DNA of 64,000 nucleotides from Vandiemenella viatica (lineage: Eukaryota > Arthropoda > Insecta > Orthoptera > Morabidae), in assembly GCA_031002005.1 (NCBI GenBank), contig JARYHS010009186.1:257701199-257765198 (forward strand), read 5' to 3'. Below the pieces are notes generated by a model. It saw only the letters and a program-made list of their open reading frames with translations. It was not told the DNA's origin and did no database searches. Each line of letters opens with the position of its first letter. Position 1 is the first letter of the stretch. Shown one piece after another: positions 23,778-35,700 of this stretch. Made by a program: the position numbers and the translations under genes.

Positions 23778-25344
23778 CCATGGTGCACTATGGTGGTTGC
23801 CTGTTGGTAGCTATGCAGGTGTGGGAGATATGGTGGTTCAAAGTGGTCGACCTAGGCCACTTTCATATTTCGATCAAACACATGTGTGTTCCTACATTTC
23901 ACTTTTCAGCTAAAACTACCAAGCACAGGCCACTGGTGTTTGTGTGTGATAGTAGCGTGGAGTAGCCCATCATGCACAGTGTTGCCCAAATGCCAATAGA
24001 TGTGGGGGGTGGGTGAGATATGGTGGTTGAAAGTGGCCAATCAAGAAAAGTTTCGTATTTCTACCAAAGATATTTCACTTTGTTACCACAACTTCATAAT
24101 GCAGACCACTGGTTTTTTATGTCTAGTCTCCCATCAATCAGTATGATGGTTAGATGTCAGTAGTTATGAAGTGTGGGTGATATGGTGGTTAAAAGTGGTC
24201 AATGTGGGGCACTTTCATATTTTGACCAAAGACGTCTGTCCCTATATTTCACTTTTCAGCCACAACTGCATGGCGTAGATCACAGATGTTTGTGTTTGGC
24301 TGTAGCATAGAGTCACTAATTATGCAAAATGTTGGCTGAATGTGGGTAGCTGTAGATATGGAAGTTGAAAGTGGTTGATCAGGCCTATTTTCATATTTTG
24401 ACCAAAGAAATGAGTGTCTGTATATTTCACTTTGCTGCCAAACATACTTAGTGCAGGCCACTGGTGTTTGTATGTGGTAGTTGCCTCAAGTTCTCCATCA
24501 TGCACTATGGGGGTAGCAATGGGGGTGTGGAAGATATGGTCGTTGAAAGTGGTCGACCTAGGGCATTTTCCTATTTCTATCAAAAACGTCTGTGTCCCTA
24601 TATTTCGCCTTGAAGCCAGAACTACGAACCACAGACCACTGGTGTTTGTGTGTGGTGGTAGCCTCCAGTCTCCCAATGTGCAACATGGTGGTTTCATGTC
24701 GATAGCTATGGGGGTGTGGGAGATATGTTGGTTGAAACTGGTCAATGGTGGGCATTTACATATATCGACAAAAGGTATGTGTGTCATTAGATTTCACTCT
24801 GGAGTCAAAAGTATCTAGCACAGATCACTGATGTTTGTGTGTAATAATACCCTCATGTCTTCCATCATGCTCATTGGTAGTAAATGTTGGTAACTGTAGG
24901 GGCTTGGGAGATGTGGTGGTTGAAAGTGGTCAACGGAGGGCGTTGTTGTATTTTAACAAAAGATTTGCATGTACCTGCATTTCATTTTCCAGCCACAATT
25001 CGAAGACCACTGGAATTTATGTGTGGTAGCAGCATCAAGTCATCCATCATGCACTATGGTGGTTGCATGTCAGTAGCTATGGGAGTGTGGGAGATATTGT
25101 AGTTCAAAGTGGTCTACCAAGAGTATTTTGTTATTTTGACCAAATATATGTGTGTTGCTATATATTCACTTTGCAAACACAACTACTTAGCACAGATCAC
25201 TTGTGCTTGTGTGTGGTAGTAGCCCTGAGTCTACCATCATGCACTATGGTGGTTGCATATTGTTATTTGCGGGGGTGTGGAAGATATGAAGGTTGAAAGT
25301 AGTCAACCAAAGGCATTTTCATATTTCGACCAAAGATATGTGTG

Positions 25345-25704
25345 CAGTGGCGTAGCTAGGTCAACAAGGGCCCCGGTGCAAAAAAATTCATTTTGGGCCC
25401 TCAGGCCAGATGGGCGACCTTTTTTTTTGCTTTGTGTTGCTGGTAGGGACCCCCTGAGCTGAGGCTGGGGGCACCTGAGTTGTGCTTCGGGGCCCCCAGA
25501 GCAGTGGCTGAGGGGCTCCCTGAGCAGTGAGGGCTCTTAGTGAGGGACTTTCTGTGTCTCAGGGGCCCCCTTAGACGACGGTAGAGCTAAAAAAAGGTCG
25601 CCTGTTTGCTGCAAACGGGGCCTTTGAACTGCGCTTTGGGGGGCCCCTGAGCGTAGGGGCCCCGATGCACTGCACCGTCTAGCCCCATAGTAGCTACGCC
25701 CCTG
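25345..25704 (+). mobile_element. hAT-type MITE (360 bp) in the array
   Basis: The termini CAGTGGCGTAGCTAGG and, inverted, CAGGGGCGTAGCTACT are flanked by an exact 8-bp duplication, TATGTGTG, at 25337-25344 and 25705-25712. The interior is rich in GGCCCC blocks. It shares a GAGCTAAAAAAAGGTCGCC stretch with 37340-37365, so the two insertions belong to related families. Confidence 0.93.
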
Positions 25705-25850
25705 TATGTGTGTCACTATATTTGACTTTGCAGCCATAAATACCCTGCACATCTAACTGGCATTTGTGTGTGGCATTAGCCTTGAGTCTCCCATCGTGCA
25801 CTATGGTGGTTGCATGTCAGTAACTATCAATCAAAATTCTTTACAAACTT

Positions 25851-25878
25851 GAACGAAGTTGTGGACACCAGCTAGTTA
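25851..25878. repeat. Terminal motif of a dispersed family
   Basis: GAACGAAGTTGTGGACACCAG and the adjoining CTAGTTA match, with changes, the outer edges of the inverted duplication at 2652 and 16047. Confidence 0.5.
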
Positions 25879-26473
25879 GTTATAACAATAAAAAATAAAC
25901 TACTTCTGAGCTCGATATGGTGAGACAATCAATTACAAGTGAAAATACTGCTACTATAACACAGAATACAAAAGGAAAAAAAAAAAAACCACAAGAACAT
26001 TATAAGCACATCTATGTGAATGTTGGATCTGCAAAATTTATTAACTATAAACACAGATATGCAAAACACATATCAGAAATTTGTGCAGAGATTTAGTGCT
26101 TAGTTTACCTTACTTACCACTTTGAATGAATTAAATATTTGTGACATGAAATAAGCATTATTATATTTATTTAAGTGAATATATCATACATCATAAGAAG
26201 AGATATTTCTTTTTAACATTATTTATATTAAATATGAAGGATAAAGGTCACAAGGAAACCTTGTTGTGGATGCAGCGTATTACTTCTTCTGAGTATGTTT
26301 GGTTTTTCAACACTGTCTTGCCTTCATGTCTGATAGGTGATGGTTTCTCCACTTGTTATCAAATTAGTCATTTAGTACAAATAGTTTAATGTAGGCTTTG
26401 ATTTCTAATTACTTAGTTCACTTATGTACAAAACCAAATTTGTTCAGAGAAGAACCAACCTCATGTTGATTTA

Positions 26474-26714
26474 TCAACTCTTTTCTAATTCCTTGAGTTT
26501 GTCAACAATTTCCTCCAAGTTTCTTTTTCTATTTTGCAACTGTGGAGCAGAATTTGGAGAGTTAGAAGTCATTTCAATTTGTTGACAAATATACGGTGGG
26601 TATGTCGTCTTTTGAGGTATAGAGTATCTCAGTCCATTAGTATATTGATGAGGGGAAGGAAAGGAGGGTTGGAACAATCTCGGTGCCACAGAGCCACCAG
26701 TTCTTTGGTACATT
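26474..26714 (-). CDS. Host gene terminal coding exon 5
   Basis: Acceptor ATATTTACAG at 26716-26715. The first base completes an Arg codon from exon 4, and the frame continues MYQRTGGSVAPRLFQPSF to KELEKS and TGA. It is rich in Pro, Tyr and Gln and ends in a short Leu/Glu/Lys helix (NLEEIVDKLKELEKS) that could mediate coiled-coil contact. Confidence 0.85.
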
Positions 26715-29700
26715 CTGTAAATATATGAACAAATTATGCAGATGTGAATTAAAGTTGGTATAACTATAAAATTTCAGATAATTTTTTTTAAAAATGCGGT
26801 AGTATATTCTAGTTTCAATACAAAACACACAAGAGCTCCATATAACTACTTTTTTTAAAAAAATTCTCTGTTCCTAGATACTAATCAACTGACAGCTCAC
26901 TGACATTTTAGAAAAACAGACAACTTAATCATCAAAAAATGGCAATATGTACCTGCTAAGAAATGCCAGTTTTGAAAGACAAAAAATTAAAATATTGAGC
27001 AAACTGGTTTAAAATTCAAATGTTTTTAAACAACTTTGCAAGAAAGTGAAGATTTGAATATCCCAACTCCAACCATGGCATGTTCCAAACTGATCACATT
27101 ATAAATGCAAGTATAGTATGAGAGATACAAAATGTGAAAATTCATTAAGCTCCACACTCAGTTCAGACACTAATTTCTATCTACTTTTCCGTCTCAAGAC
27201 ATCAGGTGGCTGCCTTTAAAAAAACTGAAGAACTTAATTTAATTAGGCAGGAGCACACACACTGTTGACCATTTCCCTCCATACCCATTCTTCACCTTTC
27301 CTGTACCTGCCTACTTTTACCCTGTATGAATTTCAGTTTTAATGTTGTTCTTTGTTTCTCTTGCTAATTCATTCCAATCCCTGATCCTCTTACCTACAAA
27401 AGAGAATTTTCCCACAATCTCATGCCTAAAATTGAGTACCAGCTTATGGTCATGGTCAATTTTCCATCAATATCTTTTCATATCTCATCACAAATACACA
27501 CCTTGTACATTATCGTGACTCTCTTCTTCCACTTCCTGTCTTCCAATCAATCCCATCCCAGTTTTTTTATAATACAAGTTACTGATTGTGTTCTGTGGTA
27601 GTTTCCAGAGACAAATCGAGCAGCACTTCTTTGCACCCCCTTCTGTACTACAACACCATATTCAAGCAATGCTCTGATGAGTTTTGTAACCCAATCCCCT
27701 TACTTCTTTGGTAAATCCTCATCAATATCTCAAACATAGTACATGGCTTCCTAGAACAGGCACACCAATTAACATCAGATGAAAAATGATGGCTTGAAAT
27801 TATTGGGTATCCACTTTGTGAATGCAGAAGAATGTGAGCAAAATAACTAAGAAAAACTTCAAAGAAATTGAAAACTTGAGTTAAATATAGGAACATTTTG
27901 GCTTCATGAAGTCACTATGGGAAAGCAAAATATTAATCAACCAAATATTTGGTTCAAAATTAGTCTATGTTAGTTCCATTCTTTATACACATGACTTCTT
28001 TATTTGTCAACTTTATCTTCTCTTCCTCGATTTCTTGTCTAGTCTTCATGGACTGGGAAATACTGGCTAAGTATAGATGCACTCTTCACTAATATAATGG
28101 CATAATAGGCAACTGGAGTCAAGAAATAGGTATTTCAAATTAGCTTTAGTGAAACTCCCGTTAATAACGAAGAAAAGGAAGAGGCAGAAAACAATACATC
28201 ATTATCAAGAAACTAAATTTGTGAGACAATCTTTAGTTGGTAAAGGTGTCAGGGATTGGAATAAATTACCAAGGGAACAATTTAGCAAAAACACTGAAGA
28301 AATTTAAAATTTATAAATTTCAATGGGGAGAGGGACGGGAAATTTTAGCACACGAAGTACATAAGATAGTAACAAAAAATACTTAGAAAGGGGTAATTAG
28401 ATGATTAAGGAAGTTTCCACTGGAGCATGTGCTCCATCGCAATTAATTATTCAATTCAAATCTTCTGCAGCTTTTTGAGTCACTGAACTGTGAAGCACTA
28501 AAATACAGGTTCACTCTGATGACAACACTCAGTTCCAGTATTTCTCAGAAGGAACCTAACTTTGACCTTGGAGAGATGAAGCTTCTCAGAATTTTCACAT
28601 TTTGTAACTTTTAATGCCAGAAAATGAGAAGTACAATGCCCAAACTCAATGGTTGGAATATTATGGAAGCATACAAGTAATAAGGTAACTAATTAGGTAA
28701 ATGAGATCATGATTTTGAGAAACTGAAAAATTTCCAAGCTTCTGAATCATTAATCCTGATTCACAGCTTTCATAAGAACTGTCATAAGAAAATTGACCAA
28801 ACTGACAATAACTCCTCCTGTAACTTGGAAGATTCTCTGGCAATCTCTTCACAATGGGCCAAAGTTACAACTGAATCAACAGTTGGGTCAGAGAATATTC
28901 AAGAAATGATTCTCATTTAATGGCTGTATTGTGAACCTTAAATCAGTCCTTTTATATCTTAAGCTCAGAAATATGCAATTCATGTTGAACATTATCAATT
29001 CCATTAATTGTATCATCCTAATTCAAAACCTGGAGAAACTGGGCTTAGGCAACAAAACAAGAGAGATCAAAGGATCCTGGAGTGGTCACACCTCTAGTGG
29101 CGGATCCAGGATTTTGTTTTGGGGGGGGGCTAGGATTTGGTTTGGGGGGGAGGGGCTTGACTCGGGGGAGGAGGGGTTCGTCGACAGAAATCTCATTATT
29201 CCAGATTGCCGCCCTTATTAAAAGGTCCCCAAATTCCATGTCGTCAGGGGTGACCTTGGTGCTTTTGGGGGGGGGGGGTTTCGGCCCCCTAGCCCCCCCC
29301 CCCTGGATCTGCCACTGCACACCTCCAATGTGAATTTTGGGAGATACATTTCAAACACATTCAAAACCAGAAGAGAGTTCTGTGAAGAGACAGGTCATCC
29401 ATGAGTACTGCAAAGACCTGAGTAATAAGTGGGATCAGACTGTTTTACAAAAATGTGTATTTCAAAAGTGAGTATCTGGCCTCAAAAGCTGATCACGAAT
29501 ATCAAGCCAGAGCAGGTTTGAATGTAAAAATCAAGAAGCAGAAAAGTTTAAATACTTTTAAGTAAGTGAATAAAAACAAATAGTTTGCTACATTCCCATT
29601 ACAAAGTCTGAAAGCATACACATCTTTCCACTTGCCATATGTCTCACCTCATACAATATTGTAAAATGTGTTTGTGTGTTTTCTGTTGGTCTGGCTCGCC

Positions 29701-32700
29701 TGGCATCATCTGTGGTAAGTGATTGGTTATTTCCCCTATCCTATCTTATTTTGATTGCGTAATGGTAGTTTCGTTATCACCATTATCTATTACAAGATAA
29801 AGACAAGTAGCAATCTTCATTTAATAAACACGATAAAGTCTTCTGTTTTATAAAGACACTAAGTGCAAACATGACTTCTTCCCTGTGAAATCTGAGGTTT
29901 TTATGGTAATCCACTGTTTAAATACAGAAATATGGCTAGATAGAAAAAAGCAGAGAAACATTCCTAATTTTTCTTCTTTGTTGGCTGTCCTTCTGAAGGA
30001 AGCAATGTAAAATTTCAGGATAAAAGTACAGGGTGTCCACAAATGAATATCGGGGTTTTAATGCTTTATAAGATTTATTACATTATCCTTACAGTTATAA
30101 ATGATATGTCAAATGAAAGAGCAACTCAAACAGTTTTATATACAAGCTTACAAGTGTTCTATGTGGGCACCATTTGTCACACGGCACACATCAAGTCTGT
30201 AGCCGAGTTCTTCCCAAACGTTAAGCAGTGTGTCTTCAGTAACTGTTGCAACAGCTGCTTCAATCCTCTGTCGTAATTCAAGGAGGTTGGCTGGTAACGG
30301 AGGCACATACACACGATCCTTGATGAAACCCCAAAGGTAGAAATCGCATGGCGTTAGGTCAGGTGAACGTGGAGGCCACGCATAGCAAGCTCTGTCATTG
30401 GGCCCCTTGCGGCCAATCCAGCGGTCGGGTACAGTTACGTTCAACCAACCGCGTACTTCGTTATGCCAGTGAGGTGGCACACCATCTTGCTGGAAAATGA
30501 AGTTCTCTGGTTCATATTGTTCCAACTGAGGGAAGAGCCATTGCTCTAGTGTATCAAGGTAAGAAGTACCAGTTACAGTCGGTTCATAAAAAAAGAAAGG
30601 TCCGTAAACTTTCCGCCGGGATACAGCACAAAAAACATTGATTTTAGGGGAGTCTCGTTGCACTTGTACGATCTCTTGAGGATTTTCTGAGCCCCAGATC
30701 CGCACATTATGAGTGTTAACATGCCCACTGAGGTGAAATGTCGATTCATCACTGAAGACAACATGATGTAGAAAATCTTCATCGTCATGTAACAACATTT
30801 CGTTAGCGAATTTGGCACGTAAACCATGGTCTGCAGGCTTTAGAGCCTGTAACAACTGTAAACGGTAAGGACGTAGTTGCAAGCATTTCCTTAAAACTTT
30901 CCAAACAGTCGACTTAGAAATTTCTAATTCGCGACTAGCCTTCCGAACAGATTTCTTTGGGCTACGAGTGAACAACTCTCTCACTCGCTCAACAGTCTCT
31001 TCACTAACTCTTGGTCGTCCCGCGCTTTTCCCTTTACAAAGGCAGCCTGTATCTTCAAACTGATGATACCATCTACGGATGTTATTGTCACTTGGAGGAT
31101 CACGCCCGAACTTAATGCGGAACGCACGCTGCACAGTAACTACAGATTCAGTCTTTGCAAACTGTAAAACACAAAACGCTTTCTCTTCACTAGTCACCAT
31201 CTTTGCTACTAACGCATTCTAGCGGATCGCAGTGGAAACATTTCACGCACATGCGCACTAGTGCCAACGAACAAAACTGTTTGAGTTGCTCTTTCATTTG
31301 ACATATCATTTATAACTGTAAGGATAATGTAATAAATCTTATAAAGCATTAAAACCCCGATATTCATTTGTGGACACCCTGTATACTGCATATTAAACCA
31401 TTTCTTAAGTTTTAATGCTGTGTAAGCTTCATTGAAAATCAGTCATTAGTTCTTGTTTGATGTGTGCTCATAGAGACAAAAATTCCAGTTTTTTTCTCTC
31501 TCTCTGTATTGTCAGTAACTGACAAATCAATTGGGATAAAAAGTATCCTATACATTAATTGGTAACAAAAACTATTATTATGTGTAGTTTGGTTGAGATC
31601 CATTAATTATCTTCTGTTAAATGCTTGCAAAGGCAGACAAAAATTACAGTTTAGATAACTGTGTCATTGGAAACTTTGTAACTTATCAGAATAAATGTAA
31701 TCTAACTGTCATCTAGTGATATAAGCCATAACTTTGTGCAGTTTCTTTGAAATTAATTTACTAATTTTTGTGCTATGTGCTTGCATCAAGACAAAAATTT
31801 CAGAATTTCAAGAGCTATGTTACTGATCTGGATACAAAGTATCCTGTATGTTAATCAATGATATAGGCTATCACTTGTGTAGATTCCTTAAAACGTATTC
31901 ATTAGTTTTTGCATGAAGCACACACAGACAGGCAGAGAAAAATACCAGGTTTTATGGTTTCAGAATCTCCATCATCAGTAATATAGATTTCAGTTATTCT
32001 TTCTGAAATAAATTTAATCTATAGAGAAAAAAAACTGTTCTACAATGTTATTATTTGCACAAACTAGTTGTTCTAGTGACTTTTTCCAAATAAAATTTGT
32101 GATTTCTTGTGTTTATTCACTGATATATATATAAAACAATTAGCTGGGTAGGAAAAAGCAGAAGAGGAACTCCGCTTGTATCTCTTCCTTGCTTCTTTAC
32201 ATATATTTCTGCATGTCATTTCTTTCTAAACACCCCTCGAAAATACCACTAAATCATAAGACCACTGATGTAATGTAATCCTTTCAGGTATCCTGCCGGA
32301 TGGTGGTGTATAAAAATGACGTTTCAGCAGTTAGCTCTACTGTCTTCATCAGGTCTCTCCTATGTGTCGCAAGGTGGCTTTCTAGGCGGTGACAGCCAGC
32401 TTGCGAAGAGACCTGATGAATACAGCAGAGCAAACTGTCGAAACATCGTGTTTATACAACACCATCCAGCTGGACACCTGAGAGGATTATACTGCATTTC
32501 AAAACCTTCTTGAAGAAATAAACGACACAGGTGATACCAACTGAATCAGTATTGATGAAGAACTAATTACCATCTTGCTATGAAAATGCAGACAGTCAGA
32601 ACTAAGATAGGCAATCTTATTAGATTTCGGTATCAGTTGATGGAAGTACTGATGCTTGTGGGAGATATGTCATACATGTTATAACTGGAATCCTATTTGC

Positions 32701-35700
32701 TGACAGACGAGATGATATGTTTTTACTGGATTGTGAAGGTCTTCAATCAGTAGACCACTCTACAATCGCTGTCCATTTCAACAACGTTATGAAACTGTTA
32801 TGGAACAGTGAAGTTAAGTGACAGCGTGCTTTAATGTTTGTGACTGACACTGCACCATACATGGTAAAGGCTGGGAGAGATCTTAAGATGTTGTATCCTT
32901 CAATGGCGCTCTTAATTTGTCACTAATGGATTACATATAGTTGCCAAGGGAATAAGACTCAGTTTCCTTGATACTGTTAGGTTAATATAAAACATGAAAA
33001 AGGTTTCTGTCAAAGCTCTAGAGAGAGTGGCAAAATTTAAAGAAGACGCAGCTTCCGACCCTCTTCCACCCCAACCAATACTTACAAGCTGGAGCAGATG
33101 GCTCGATGCAGGTAGGTATTACTGCCAATAATATGAAAACATAAAAAAAGGTTTATAATTTTGATAGCAGTGAAGCATTTTCCATAAAAATTGGCCAAGA
33201 GCTCTTTTCCTGCAATATGGTCAGAAATTAGGTGTACATAAAGTCAAATTTTCCAGGTATTACAATTGTGATTACTCAAATCAAAGAAATTGGTCTAAAA
33301 CAGCATAAAAGTTTAGGGGTCATTAAATGTGTGGAAATGGAGATAGCTCAAGCAGGGGCCAGCATAGCAAATTTTCTAAAGAACAAACTCAATAAAGGGC
33401 TGAGTTAAAATGCTGGATAAACAATTGGTAAAATTAGTGATATTTTACATGGTGCTGAATCTGTTTTGACTAAAGATGACCCACAATTGCAGTGAATTGC
33501 CTCTGAGTATGCTCCCATGACATCTTGCATTGTTGAACGAAGTTTCTCACAATGCAAGACAGTATCAAATGACATCAGGAGAAAATTCCTCTTCGAGAAC
33601 TTAAAGATGCATGTTGTGATATACTGCAATGCTGGCATCAAACAAAATTAAACAATGATATGTACACTAATTCACAACAAATTTCTAATAAATTCCCATT
33701 TTTAAAAGTAAAACACGAATATGAAAATAATTACCAAAAAAATTAATTTCTCAATGGTGCAGTGATTGTACAGTAGCAAATTATGCTTTCTACATGAAAG
33801 CAACACTAGTAGATACAAGAAATGATGCATAATTGAGCATCTTTTCATGTATAGTAGATTTAAATAATTGGTCATATTATGTGAATGGACATTTTCCCAG
33901 CGTAATGATGAAATGAAATCTTCACAGGAGTCAACCAGATAGTGTTGTAAAAAGAAGCTATCTGGCTGAACTCCTGTGAAGATTTCATCTCACTGGTCAT
34001 ATTTTATCATTTTTAAGTCATATTTGGATGCATATTTCTCCATTATTTGGTGATAAAGATCTGACTCTACTTACTGGTATTAGTACGTACGAACTATTGA
34101 TGGTGCCAAGTCTTTTTTTACCTTTTCTTAGTCAACTATGTAACATATCAGTTTGAAAATTATTTTTTGTGTTAATACATAAGCAAACAATATGTGTAAG
34201 TTTTGCAGAAATCCTTACAATAGTTTCTGCTTGACAGGTGCAAAGTCAAATTCCTAAACTATGTGTTTGATGTCTGTACCATTGGGAACTAAGGTTTTGA
34301 CCAGAATTAAATGTATCTTATATGTTAATCAATGACAGAAAGTACTACTACATAGTTTTATTAAAATCTATTAATTATTTTTTGCACAGACACATGGATA
34401 GACAAAAATTTCAAACTTTACTATTTGGGCCTCTCTAAAGTATACACTGCATGTATATGGACAACTTTCCTACAGTTTGGTTATAAAAAACTAAAAGTTG
34501 TTTACAACTATAGGGTGGGGAAGTGATTGTTGCTTGTTGAAGACTTTCAATATAAATATCTTGGCATAACATTTGATAGTAAACTGAGCTGGGCAGGACA
34601 CTTTAGACAAGTGGTTGGAAAAGGTTCCAAATCCTTCATTCTTGGAGAGGGTCATGAGGGCATGTACAAGAGAAGTGAGGAATTTGAAATATAAAACTTT
34701 GGTCACACCATTTCTTGAATAAGGTGGAGTAGTGTGGGAACCACATTTTTGGTATCAAACACAGGACTTGAAAGGGATCCATAGAAGTGCAGCTAGATTT
34801 GTTTGTGGAAATTACTGCAGTACACAATCAGTAAGTAAATTGATAAAGGAGCTGCATTCACTTTCTTTGGAAGATAGGAGTAGAGTGAAGAGAGCGTTCA
34901 GAGTGCACAAAGAGTATATTGGTGAGGAGGCATTAAAGGATTTTGGAAGAAGAATCAAGAGTAGTACTACGGAAAACAAAAGATGATCAAGATAACAAGC
35001 TGGCACTCGATTTCAGGCATTACAGTCAGGGAATGGAATAAATAGTTTACCACAACACAGAAAGAATTTAAAATTAAAATTCGCTGAGGGCTAGAGTAGA
35101 TAGTTGTGGAAATTCAATCAAAGTTTTCAAGATAAGAAGGGGTAAATATGTGTGTAGGAAAATTGCCAAAAAAAGCATACACTCCACCACAATTAACTTG
35201 ACTGTATAAAGATGTTATTAGTTGTAATAGGGAAAAGTGCTAAACAATGTTACACCATCACTGATACACAGTGAGTTTTGAAACAATATAGTTTGCTGAA
35301 TGAATAGAGGCTCTCCAGGTGTTTTAACTGTATTAAAATTTCTTGAGCCTTCCATTGATGAACTTCCGGAAGACGAAGGTAGAGTGTGTCTTCAAAATGA
35401 CACATCAAAATGACGCACTACCACGGTAGGAGGACCGAGAGTGTTTTATTCAAAATAGTACGTTCGAGTCAAAAAGTGTCAAATGCAAAATGGTAGGTAG
35501 GTTAGGTCTTGTTATAGATTAATTGTCAGTAATATTCTGAGAGAAGTTTTAAAAATTTCAGTTACTACATAAAAATTTGACAAGGCACTCTTACCTCTGT
35601 TGTGTTACATGCGGTATTTTCCACAGTGTTTCTCTATAATTGTTTGTAGTAAGTGGCTCAAAGTAATTGCATGCAGATGATGGTGAATGTGATGCCATGG

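Larger units (their letters stand above)
23360..25830 (+). repeat. Old tandem array, unit about 185 bp
   Basis: The phrase TATGGTGGTTGAAAGTGG, with variants, recurs near 23492, 23830, 24020, 24180, 24360, 24535, 24722, 24912, 25093 and 25285, at intervals of about 160-190 bp. The first interval is enlarged by a MITE. Other unit landmarks are ATATTTCACTTT, CACTGGTGTTTGTGTGTGG and CATCATGCACTATGGTGG. About 11 units are present. They are considerably diverged from each other, so homogenisation has ceased. Long frames here are repeat artefacts. Confidence 0.88.

Noticed and set aside
24320..24818. Frames of 134-155 codons on both strands in the 185-bp array
   Set aside because: They follow the tandem repeat and occur on both strands with repeated motifs; no sign of a gene.
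29045..29333. Gly/Pro-rich frames of 83-96 codons
   Set aside because: Translations of the G-run and C-run MITE at 29095-29317.
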